A stretch of DNA of 64,000 nucleotides, from contig LRBF01000226.1 in NCBI GenBank assembly GCA_001580565.1, positions 18,578 through 82,577 on the forward strand, read 5' to 3'. The position numbers and the translations under genes were made by a program. The stretch comes from Caballeronia megalochromosomata (GTDB lineage: Bacteria > Pseudomonadota > Gammaproteobacteria > Burkholderiales > Burkholderiaceae). The first letter of the stretch is position 1; each line of letters opens with the position of its first letter. The notes beneath the pieces were generated by a model. The model searched no databases, was not told where the DNA came from, and saw nothing but the letters and a program-made list of their open reading frames with translations. Positions 36,252 through 44,022 of this stretch are shown here, in pieces.

Positions 36252-37642
36252 TCCAGTACCTCCACCGGCTTCACGTTGATGACTTTTTGTTCGGCAGCAA
36301 GATTGCGGAGCATCGTTTCAGACCAATATCGATGCTGTTGCACGAAGAGACCCTCGTCTTCAATTCGAACTCCGCTCAGAATCGGCTTCAGGCCGATGCG
36401 TGCGGCGTTTTCATCCGCGCCATTCACCCACCGGGGCGCGCCGCGGCTCAGGTCGTTCCACTGGGCGGCTGTCCCCTTGAAGCCGCTTTGACACGCACGA
36501 AATTCCTCGAGGTCATCAGGCGTTCCCATGCCGCTGACATTGAAGAAGTCTTCGTATTGGCGAATTCGCGTGTTGCGATCCTGTTCGCTCTCGTCGCGCG
36601 GCCCGAAGCAATAGATGGTGACTTCGGTCTTGTCCACCGAGATGGGACGGACGACGCGAATCTGCGTGGATACCTGGTCCATCACGTAGAGATTCGGGTA
36701 AATGCAGAGATTGCGAGTCTGATTGACGATGGCGTCCGCCAGCTCTTCGCCGAGTCGCGCCTTTAGTTCTTCGCGGCGGCCGAAGACCGGACGAACCTCC
36801 GGATTGAGTAGCCGTGTCCACAAGAGCAGATGTCCATGCTCGAACGCGTAGAACCCGCCGACGCTTTTCGACCAGGCATTGGCGTCCACTGTCCGGATGT
36901 TATCGTCCGAGCGGTCGCGGCGACCCACCGTCGCGACATAGTTCCAGTGAACCGCGCTGACGTGATATCCGTCGGCGCCATTCTCGATTTGCAGCTTCCA
37001 GTTTCCATCGTAGACATAGGAGGAGCTGCCGCGCAGCACTTCGAGTTCGCCGGGTGTCTGATCGACGATCTGGTCGAGTACGGCTTTGCTCCCGCCCAGG
37101 TGCTCTTCGATCGACACGGCGTTCGGGTTCATCGAGCCAAAGAGAAACCCCCGGTAATTGGCAAACGACGGGACGCGCGTCAGGTCATGCGAGCCGTCGA
37201 CGTTGAACCCTTCCGGATAGTTGTCCGTCTGCCCGTCCTTTACCTTCAGAAGCTTTCCTGTGTTGCTGAAAGTCCAGCCGTGAAATGGACAGGTGAAGGT
37301 GCCCTTGTTGCCCTGCTTGCGACGGCACAACTCGGCGCCGCGATGCGCGCATGCGTTGATGACGGCGCCTAGCTTTCCGGTCTTGTCTCGCGAGATGATG
37401 ACGGGCTGACGGCCAATGCGGGAAACAAAATAGTCATTAGGATTGCGAACCTGACTTTCGTGGGCCAGGAAAACCCAGTTCTGTTCGAAGATGTACTTCA
37501 TCTCGTATTCGAACAGCGCAGCGTCAGTGAAGATGTCGCGACGACACCGGAAATGACCGCTGGCACGATCGTCCTGCACGGACTCGGAAACCAACTGGCG
37601 CACCGCTTCCGCGCTGGCAGTCGTATCGAATGGGGTATTCAC
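36248..37642 (-). CDS. benzoate/anthranilate-type ring-hydroxylating dioxygenase, alpha subunit
   Basis: The catalytic subunit (464 residues) of a two-component Rieske dioxygenase that converts an aromatic carboxylate to a cis-diol carboxylate (benzoate, family BenA) or to catechol (anthranilate, AntA). The Rieske ligands are in CAHRGAELC and CPFHGWTF. The mononuclear iron motif is DGYHVSAVHWNY. Sequence style (CRRDIFTDAALFEYEMKYIF, LRGSSSYVYDGNWKL) looks closer to BenA. GAGGAG upstream of a GTG at 37642 decides the start. An AraC/XylS-type regulator lies upstream. Confidence 0.9.
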   Translation of the reverse strand: MNTPFDTTASAEAVRQLVSESVQDDRASGHFRCRRDIFTDAALFEYEMKYIFEQNWVFLAHESQVRNPNDYFVSRIGRQPVIISRDKTGKLGAVINACAHRGAELCRRKQGNKGTFTCPFHGWTFSNTGKLLKVKDGQTDNYPEGFNVDGSHDLTRVPSFANYRGFLFGSMNPNAVSIEEHLGGSKAVLDQIVDQTPGELEVLRGSSSYVYDGNWKLQIENGADGYHVSAVHWNYVATVGRRDRSDDNIRTVDANAWSKSVGGFYAFEHGHLLLWTRLLNPEVRPVFGRREELKARLGEELADAIVNQTRNLCIYPNLYVMDQVSTQIRVVRPISVDKTEVTIYCFGPRDESEQDRNTRIRQYEDFFNVSGMGTPDDLEEFRACQSGFKGTAAQWNDLSRGAPRWVNGADENAARIGLKPILSGVRIEDEGLFVQQHRYWSETMLRNLAAEQKVINVKPVEVLE

Positions 37643-37758
37643 CGTTTGCTCCTCTTCGTGTTCTGGTTTTGCCATTTTCACGAAGGAGAAGCACCGGCAA
37701 TATCCAGCCACTGCACACCTGCTATCCATTCTGTGCAGGGCGCTGGCCGGAAGAAAAG

Positions 37759-38712
37759 CTACCGCATCCGACCCAGCGTTTGAGACGGCAGTTCGCCGTA
37801 GCGAGCCTTATAGATCGCGGAGAAGCGACCGAGGTGGGAAAACCCGTGCCGGGTGGCGATATCCGTCACGCTGTCCGATGCCCGCGGTCGAAGGAGATCA
37901 GAGCGAACCCGCTCGAGCCTCAAGCGCTGAATGAAGTCGCGAGGGCTTTCCTGTGCGCATGACTTAAACAGGACATACAGCTTTCTCAAGCTCACATTCG
38001 ACGCGACAGCAATCGTCTCGAGCGACAGGTCTTCAGAAAGATTGTCCCGGATATAGCCTTTGATCTTCTCGAAAGCATGGTTCGTTACAGGCGTCTGCGA
38101 ATCGAGTGCGTTCGTCTCGAGTTGAGCCAGCAGTTTGCGAATCAGTATCTGCGAATAATGATGCTGCATGGCCGAATTGCAAGACGCGTTCCCCGCCTCT
38201 TCGCACATGAGCGCCAGCAGACCGGCAAGCCCCTCGATGGAAGCGAGCGCGTGAATGGGGCGAACGAAGCGCAGGCTCTTCGTGAGCAGACACCCCTCTT
38301 CCTCACGAGCCATCGCCTCGACTGCTTCGACTGGAAGCGTGACGATCAGCTTTTCGCAGTCGCTCGAGTATTGCACCTGCGCGGGGTCCACGGGATTGAT
38401 GACGAGAAACTCACCCGGTTTGAACGCGTGACGACAATCGGCGCCCGTCCACGCGGACGTGCCGCTCAACAGCACCTGAAGCTGATAGGAATCGCGGAGA
38501 GCCTCCGTCGTTATGTCGACGGGGCCGCCATAACTAATGTTGCACAAGCCGATGTCGGACACCCTTCCGAAGAGCAGACGCGCGTTCGGCCGAATGCCGT
38601 CCGGCACCTGGATCGAGTGACGACCGACAGCAAGATTGACGTACGCGGAAACCTCTCGCGGGTCGGCTCCGGTGAACACTGAACGCCTGGGCGACAACTT
38701 GAAGGACAGCAT
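37759..38712 (-). CDS. AraC/XylS-family transcriptional regulator
   Basis: A 317-residue regulator of the BenR/AntR/XylS kind. The N-terminal half is an AraC-like effector domain (LQVLLSGTSAWTGADCRHAFKPGEFLVINP). The C-terminal domain has two helix-turn-helix units: DNLSEDLSLETIAVASNVSLRKLYVLFK and DIATRHGFSHLGRFSAIYKARYGELPSQTL. An in-frame start at 38760 would add 16 residues. It is about 115 bases upstream of the dioxygenase genes on the same strand and probably activates them in response to an aromatic acid. It is divergent from the N-formylglutamate amidohydrolase operon. Confidence 0.88.
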   Translation of the reverse strand: MLSFKLSPRRSVFTGADPREVSAYVNLAVGRHSIQVPDGIRPNARLLFGRVSDIGLCNISYGGPVDITTEALRDSYQLQVLLSGTSAWTGADCRHAFKPGEFLVINPVDPAQVQYSSDCEKLIVTLPVEAVEAMAREEEGCLLTKSLRFVRPIHALASIEGLAGLLALMCEEAGNASCNSAMQHHYSQILIRKLLAQLETNALDSQTPVTNHAFEKIKGYIRDNLSEDLSLETIAVASNVSLRKLYVLFKSCAQESPRDFIQRLRLERVRSDLLRPRASDSVTDIATRHGFSHLGRFSAIYKARYGELPSQTLGRMR

Positions 38713-38917
38713 GAGGTCTGGGTCAGCGCAATGTGGGAACGGGTCAGCGACAGTTGGCACCAGTCATCGGAAGGTCGATATCGGGGTTTACTTTGACCCA
38801 AGCGTGCACCGGTGTTGTGGTGAACATCGCGAGGGTTTCCCCTCATCGCGCTCCCATCCAGTTAGCGTCAAAGTTCGGCATCTCAAAAATGAAATTGATT
38901 TTTACTGGATAAAAAGC

Positions 38918-39778
38918 ATGACGCATGAAAATCCTGCCTTCTTCGTCCAGGAGCCGTCGGTGGATTCGATTCCGCTGGTCCTCGATTCCCCGCATAGCGG
39001 CTTCACGCTCCCCCCGGATTTCCGTCCGGCCGCACCGGTCGAAGCCATCCGCACCGGCTGGGATGCTTACATGGACGATCTGTGGGCCGGCGCGACGAAG
39101 CACGGCGCGACCCTCGTGTGCGCGCGCTTCCCGCGCACTTATATCGATGCGAATCGCTCGGAAGACGATATCGACCAGGAACTGCTCGATGCCCCGTGGC
39201 CGAAAGCACTGAACCCGTCGGACTACGCGAAGCGAGGCCAGGGACTGATTCGGCGCTTCGCCCTGCCGAACGTGCCGATGTACGACCGCCGGTTGACGAT
39301 TAAGGAGGTGGAGCATCGGCTCGATGCCTACTATCGGCCCTACCGACGCGCTGTCTCCGAGGCAATCGACGGCGCCATGCAGCGCTTCGGCCACGTGTGG
39401 CATATCGACCTGCACTCGATGAAATCGACGGGCAACGCAATGAACACGGACAACGGGAAAGCGCGTCCCGACCTCGTCATCAGCGACCGTGATGGCAAGA
39501 CGAGCGATCCGAACGTCACGGCATGGATCGCGGAGCGCTTCCGACAACTCGGCTACAACGCCCTCGTGAACACGCCCTATAAGGGCGGCGACATCGTGAA
39601 ATCGTACGGAAAGCCCGAGCTGAACCAGCACAGCATCCAGATCGAAATCAATCGCGCTATTTATATGAACGAGAAGTCGTGCGAGAAGTCGGCGCGCTAT
39701 GAACATCTGAAGGCGGACATCGATCGTTTCCTCGAGCAGTTCGTCGAGAAGATTTCCAGCAAGGACGTGGTTTTCTGA
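38918..39778 (+). CDS. N-formylglutamate amidohydrolase family (HutG-like)
   Basis: A 286-residue zinc-dependent hydrolase that by family cleaves N-formyl-L-glutamate to formate and glutamate. Motifs are VLDSPHSGFTLP, RTYIDANRSEDDID, HIDLHSMKS and HSIQIEINRAIYM. The ATG at 38918 begins the conserved domain; upstream in-frame extension would run into the AraC gene promoter. The ribosome-binding site is weak. The stop overlaps the IclR start (TGATG), so the two are coupled. With no hut genes nearby, the substrate may be a formylated or acylated amino acid other than the histidine-pathway intermediate. Confidence 0.85.
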   Translation: MTHENPAFFVQEPSVDSIPLVLDSPHSGFTLPPDFRPAAPVEAIRTGWDAYMDDLWAGATKHGATLVCARFPRTYIDANRSEDDIDQELLDAPWPKALNPSDYAKRGQGLIRRFALPNVPMYDRRLTIKEVEHRLDAYYRPYRRAVSEAIDGAMQRFGHVWHIDLHSMKSTGNAMNTDNGKARPDLVISDRDGKTSDPNVTAWIAERFRQLGYNALVNTPYKGGDIVKSYGKPELNQHSIQIEINRAIYMNEKSCEKSARYEHLKADIDRFLEQFVEKISSKDVVF

Positions 39779-40539
39779 TGAACGACTACACCGTCGCGTC
39801 CGTCGATTCAGCACTCAGGCTGCTCGCGATCGTCGCCGATCATCCCCGCCTCGGATTGAGCGAACTCGCGGAGCGAGCCGAGTTGAACACGTCGCGTACA
39901 TTTCGACTGCTCACCACGCTCGTCGCCCACCGGCTCGTCCAGCGCTCCGGCGAACCGGCAATCTACACGCTCGGAACGCAGGCGCTCGTGCTCGGCATCG
40001 CGGCTGGCCGTCAGATTGACCTGGCCGCGGCGTCTCAGGCGCCGCTCATGCGACTGGCCGAGCTGTTCAACGAAGCGTGCCAGATACGCGTACGCGACGG
40101 CGACGAGAGCATCTGCATCGCCCGTGTGGAGTCCAGTCACATCGTTCGCGTGCACGGGACGATCGGGAACCGGCGTCCCATCCACGTGGGCGCTTCCGGC
40201 AAGCTGCTCCTCGCATACGCCGCTGAGAACGAGCGTGAACACATCCTCACGCGCGATATGCGCTCATTCACGAAAGAGACGCGCGTTGATGCGGACGCGC
40301 TTCGGAAAGAGCTGGACGGCATTCGCGAGCAGGGATACGCACTGAGCCGGGGCGAGGCGACGTCCGGTGTCGTCGCGATCGCCGTTCCGGTGCTGGCGTC
40401 GAGCACCCATGCACTCGCGGCGCTTGGCATGTCCATCGTCGCTACGCGATTCGACGAAGAGCAGTTGCCCCAAGTCCTCGAACAAATGCGGCTGGTGTCC
40501 CAAGAGATTTCCCAGCTCATCGGTCATCGAATTCCCTGA
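39778..40539 (+). CDS. IclR-family transcriptional regulator
   Basis: A 253-residue regulator. The winged helix-turn-helix starts DSALRLLAIVADHPRLGLSELAERAELNTSRTFRLLTTL. The effector domain has RIVHVGTIGN-like VHGTIGNRRPIHVGASGKLLLAYA, then QGYALSRGEATSGVVAIAVPV, typical of IclR small-molecule-binding domains. It is translationally coupled to the upstream amidohydrolase and 8 bases before the transporter gene, so it probably regulates its own operon in response to the substrate. Confidence 0.9.
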   Translation: MNDYTVASVDSALRLLAIVADHPRLGLSELAERAELNTSRTFRLLTTLVAHRLVQRSGEPAIYTLGTQALVLGIAAGRQIDLAAASQAPLMRLAELFNEACQIRVRDGDESICIARVESSHIVRVHGTIGNRRPIHVGASGKLLLAYAAENEREHILTRDMRSFTKETRVDADALRKELDGIREQGYALSRGEATSGVVAIAVPVLASSTHALAALGMSIVATRFDEEQLPQVLEQMRLVSQEISQLIGHRIP

Positions 40540-40547
40540 TACCTCGC

Positions 40548-41972
40548 ATGTCTGGAACCATGAACAGCCCCTCCTTTTCTGCTGAGCCAGCTCCGGCTCA
40601 AAGGCGCTCGCTGCATCCGATTCTGATGATGCTCGGGATTCTCGTCTTCGCGATGGCCCTCACGTATCTCCTGGACGCCGGTCAGTTCAGGCGTCATGGG
40701 CATCTCGTCGAGCCGGGAAGCTATCAACGCATCGAGAAGAGCAACTCACCCACGCATTTCTTCGCATTGTCGGTGCCTGACAGTACGGCTGAACGCGCAT
40801 ACCCGGCAAGTGCGGTATCGCTCTTGCGCGCCATTCCGGACGGTTTGACGAAGACGTCGGCTTTGATTTTCATGGTGATGTTCGTCGGCGGAATGTTCGA
40901 GGTCTTCAAGAAGACCGGCGCGCTCGATTCCGGCCTCAACAAGCTGGTAGCCGTTTCGAAGGGCAACCTCTATCTGCTCGCGCCGATCCTCATACTCGCC
41001 ATCGGCCTGGGAAGCACCTTCCTGGGCCTGATGTCCGAATATCTGGTCCTGCTTCCCGTGGTCCTCGCGCTGGGTGAACGGCTCAAGCTGAGTCCGATTC
41101 TTTCCCTGGCCATGCTCGCATTCGGCGCTAAGCTCGGCTACATCGCCTCGGTGAGCAACCCTATCGTGCTGCCCGTCGCTCAAGGCATCGCCGGTGTGCC
41201 GCTGTTCAGCGGTGCGGCCGTACGCTTTGTCGTGTTCGTCGTCGCCATCCTTTCCGCTATCGGTTACTTCATCTACTGCCTGCATCGCACCGGGTATCAG
41301 GCGATTCGTTCATCGCCGGCCGATTCGAAAATCACGGCCTCCCAGAAGGGCGTCCTTCTGCTCATGGCGCTCGCCACCGTGGTCCTCGTGTGGGCAGCGC
41401 CCGAGTTCAAGTGGCACAACGGCGAACTCAGCGCGTTCTATATCTTCCTGGCAGGGGTAATCGCGCTAACCGGAAAGCTCAGCGCCCGAGAGGCGGCCGA
41501 TGCGTTCGTGCAAGGGATGAAGGGAATGATGCTGGCTGCGCTGTTGATCGGGTTGGCGGCGACCATCGAAATCATTCTTCAGCGCAGCATGGTCCTCGAC
41601 ACGGTCATCGATAAACTCTCGTCGACAGTCACCGGCCAGCCTCCGGCCATCGTCGCGATGGGCATCATGGCCATCGAAGCCGTGCTCGACTTGCTGGTCC
41701 CGTCCACTTCAGGAAAGGCAGCGATCAGCATGCCGATTCTGGCGCCGATTGCTCATATTTCCGGATTGAGCCCGCAGACCTGCGTGCTTTCGTTTCTTCT
41801 CGGTAACGGAATCATGGGCATCATCAATCCCGCCTCCGGGCTCACCCTGGCATTTCTCGCCATCTCCAAAGTGGGTTATGGACAGTGGGTTCGCTTCGCA
41901 ATGCCGCTGGTTTTGATTCTGATCGGCGTCGCGCTTGTGACAGTCACGCTCGCGGCGAACTTCGGTTACTAA
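40548..41972 (+). CDS. YfcC-family (DcuC-like) transporter
   Basis: A 474-residue membrane protein with about 11-12 helices in two halves. Features of the YfcC/C4-dicarboxylate anaerobic carrier group are VMFVGGMFEVFKKTGALDSGL, MSEYLVLLPVVLALGERL, GAKLGYIASVSNPIVLPVAQ, AVLDLLVPSTSGKAAISMPIL and FLLGNGIMGIINPASGLTLAF. A periplasmic loop lies at about residues 45-90. It is the last gene of the amidohydrolase-IclR operon, so it probably imports the amide substrate or exchanges its product. Specificity is inferred from context only. Confidence 0.85.
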   Translation: MSGTMNSPSFSAEPAPAQRRSLHPILMMLGILVFAMALTYLLDAGQFRRHGHLVEPGSYQRIEKSNSPTHFFALSVPDSTAERAYPASAVSLLRAIPDGLTKTSALIFMVMFVGGMFEVFKKTGALDSGLNKLVAVSKGNLYLLAPILILAIGLGSTFLGLMSEYLVLLPVVLALGERLKLSPILSLAMLAFGAKLGYIASVSNPIVLPVAQGIAGVPLFSGAAVRFVVFVVAILSAIGYFIYCLHRTGYQAIRSSPADSKITASQKGVLLLMALATVVLVWAAPEFKWHNGELSAFYIFLAGVIALTGKLSAREAADAFVQGMKGMMLAALLIGLAATIEIILQRSMVLDTVIDKLSSTVTGQPPAIVAMGIMAIEAVLDLLVPSTSGKAAISMPILAPIAHISGLSPQTCVLSFLLGNGIMGIINPASGLTLAFLAISKVGYGQWVRFAMPLVLILIGVALVTVTLAANFGY

Positions 41973-42070
41973 CGTGCAGACAATAACATTGGATGCGAGC
42001 GCCTTTAGCGAGTCAGCCTTTTTGATGAAGGGTGTGTCATAGTTCATTGAGCTACCACACGGAGGCGGAC

Positions 42071-42796
42071 ATGACCACACTCGAAAAAATTCAGGCGCGT
42101 ATGAAGAAGCTTCAGGCACAGGCGGAAACGCTTCTCGCCAGGCAAGCGCAAGCCGCAGTGGACCAGATACGCGATTTGATGCTGAAGCACGGGCTCACTA
42201 CGGCAGACATCGAAGCCAAGGCGAAAGCGAAGAGAGAAGCAAAGGCAAACGGTCGCACTACTGTCGGTCGAGGCGTCAAGGCGTCGGTCAAGAGCACGGG
42301 GAAATTGCCGGCTAAGTATCTCAATCCGAAGACAGGCGAAACGTGGAGCGGCCATGCTCGACCACCGGCCTGGATTAAAGACGTAAAAGACCGCACAAAA
42401 TTTCTTATCGACGGAGCCAAAACCGCGTCGCCAGCAAAGAAGGGCGGAGCTTCCAAAGGAAAATCAGAAGGTACGCTGTCAGCGAAGTATCGAGATCCCA
42501 AATCCGGCGCTACCTGGAGCGGTCGCGGCCCTGCTCCCAAATGGTTAGCCTCGGCGAAGGACCGAAGCAAGTTTTTGATTGAACAAGCGGCTGCCGTTCC
42601 GAAGGTTGCATCTAGCAAGTCGAAAACGGCATCGAAAAAGTCGGCGAGCGTAAAGAAGGCGGCGAAGAAGCCCTCCACAAAGACAGCCGTTACCGCAAAA
42701 AAGGCTGCTGCTCGTAAAAGGACCCCGCGAAAGGTCGCGCCTGCGACGGCAACAACGATGCCGACGCCTGAAGCAACGAGCACCGCATCGGCCTAG
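42071..42796 (+). CDS. H-NS-like protein with two DNA-binding modules and H1-like tail
   Basis: A 241-residue basic protein. An N-terminal coiled coil (residues 1-65, LEKIQARMKKLQAQAETLLA) matches H-NS oligomerisation. Two copies of the H-NS DNA-binding module follow, at about residues 75-113 (LPAKYLNPKTGETWSGHARP) and 133-169 (LSAKYRDPKSGATWSGRGPA). Each ends in D-R-x-K-F-L-I. Residues 175-241 are Lys/Ala-rich, like histone H1 or AlgP tails. Ordinary H-NS carries one module. GGAGG before the ATG at 42071 sets the start. It is not obviously in an operon. Confidence 0.85.
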   Translation: MTTLEKIQARMKKLQAQAETLLARQAQAAVDQIRDLMLKHGLTTADIEAKAKAKREAKANGRTTVGRGVKASVKSTGKLPAKYLNPKTGETWSGHARPPAWIKDVKDRTKFLIDGAKTASPAKKGGASKGKSEGTLSAKYRDPKSGATWSGRGPAPKWLASAKDRSKFLIEQAAAVPKVASSKSKTASKKSASVKKAAKKPSTKTAVTAKKAAARKRTPRKVAPATATTMPTPEATSTASA

Positions 42797-42823
42797 CATT
42801 CACGGCGACATTCGGCACGCGGA

Positions 42824-43195
42824 TCACCTGTGCTTTGTTGCCCGTCGCCGTGGTTTCGGCGCGACGCCAATGCGCGAATCACGTGAAAGTACCAGCGTAG
42901 TGACGCGACGGGCAACATCCTCGAACGCGGGATCGCTTTGCTTGACGCAAAGCCATTTCCCGAGAATCGGATGGGGGTGCAGGGCGGGCATTTCATCGAT
43001 AAGCGCTGAATGTCGTTCCTGCGATGTGCATACCAGCAAACCATTCCACGGTTCGTCCCGGTCAGCTACCACGAGACATAGCAAGCCGTCGACGTACGCC
43101 GCGTCACAGCCGAACATTCGCTTCCTGAAATACGTCTCGTCGCTCTCGAGCGGCTCGAGAATCCAGAGCAACGAGTTTCTGACCTTGGATGGCAT
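42824..43195 (-). CDS. small protein with possible TfoX-N-like fold
   Basis: A 123-residue protein, MPSKVRNSLLWILEPLESDE, with KRMFGCDAAYVDGLLCLVVADR, a W-containing strand and LHPHPILGKWLCVKQ, then a basic C-terminus (PKPRRRATKHR). The MFG...VDG...LV pattern resembles the N-terminal domain of TfoX proteins, but the rest of that domain is not clear by eye. No function is assigned. It lies on the minus strand between the H-NS-like gene and another unknown gene, all three without clear operon links. Confidence 0.55.
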   Translation of the reverse strand: MPSKVRNSLLWILEPLESDETYFRKRMFGCDAAYVDGLLCLVVADRDEPWNGLLVCTSQERHSALIDEMPALHPHPILGKWLCVKQSDPAFEDVARRVTTLVLSRDSRIGVAPKPRRRATKHR

Positions 43196-43225
43196 CGGGT
43201 ATTCAGCGCGACCACGGCGAACAGC

Positions 43226-43846
43226 CTACCTCTCGCCGGATGGGGAGCGACGCTTCTTGTAGCTCACCGCGACCGGCGCGGCAGGCGTAGAAGTAGGCGC
43301 GTACGGAGATTCGGCGGGGCCGGACTCCTGCGTGGCCGCAAACAAGGCATCGTTGAGCGATTCCTCAAATGGCTGCGCCGAGTCGCCGCCGTCCCAGTCG
43401 TCTGTCTGAATGGCTGGATTCTTGTCGCCCTCTTGGGGGGCGGCATCGATAGCTTGTGTGGGAATTGCCTGAAGATCGTTCAGCGTGCCGGACAGCGCCC
43501 ACTGTGCCGCAAGCTCCTGCGCCCGGGCATATGAACATGTGATGACGCCTCGAATGGTTTCCGCCTGCAGCGCGCGCCGAGCCGAAAGCGTTTCTGCGTC
43601 GACGTGCTGGTCATCGGCCAGCATGAGCGCAGATATGCCCAGAGAATTTGCCTCGCCTGCCTGCAGTCTCGCGTTCGTCGCGACTAACTCACGCCATCGG
43701 TCGAACCCACATCCTGACGCCACGGCTTCGAGCGCCTGATTCAAACGCAATGCGTTCTTGCCGCCGGCCAGCTCCTGCAGCAGCTCGGCCTTTTCCTGCG
43801 CGGCGTCGGACGAAATCAAGTAGCGCGCGTTTGCCTCGTTTGCCAT
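43226..43846 (-). CDS. unknown protein with a QALE/GF-W helical segment
   Basis: A 206-residue protein starting MANEANARYLISSDAAQEKAELLQEL. The segment KNALRLNQALEAVASGCGFDRWRELVA resembles the N-terminal helical motif found ahead of glyoxalase-superfamily and related small proteins (QALE...GF-x-W). The C-terminal third is acidic and Pro/Ser-rich, ending KKRRSPSGER, and appears disordered. No catalytic residues or membrane segments are evident. It lies 30 bases upstream of the preceding unknown gene on the same strand, so the two may be co-transcribed. Confidence 0.6.
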   Translation of the reverse strand: MANEANARYLISSDAAQEKAELLQELAGGKNALRLNQALEAVASGCGFDRWRELVATNARLQAGEANSLGISALMLADDQHVDAETLSARRALQAETIRGVITCSYARAQELAAQWALSGTLNDLQAIPTQAIDAAPQEGDKNPAIQTDDWDGGDSAQPFEESLNDALFAATQESGPAESPYAPTSTPAAPVAVSYKKRRSPSGER

Positions 43847-44022
43847 ACCTAGGTCGTCCCCCTGCCACTCCTGCCGCCTGGCGTGTTAAACGCTCCCAGC
43901 GGCTCTGATTACATAAGCCGTCACGAGCACTCAAAAACCCGTTGTCTTCACACCGCGCCACCTTACACCCGATGCGTGACAGCTTCAACCTGCAGAGACG
44001 AGGACCTGCCAACTCGCGTACA

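Noticed and set aside
36248..37642. A firm AntA (anthranilate) label for the dioxygenase
   Set aside because: The sequence style looks closer to BenA, but the two groups cannot be separated with confidence by eye, so no gene symbol is given.
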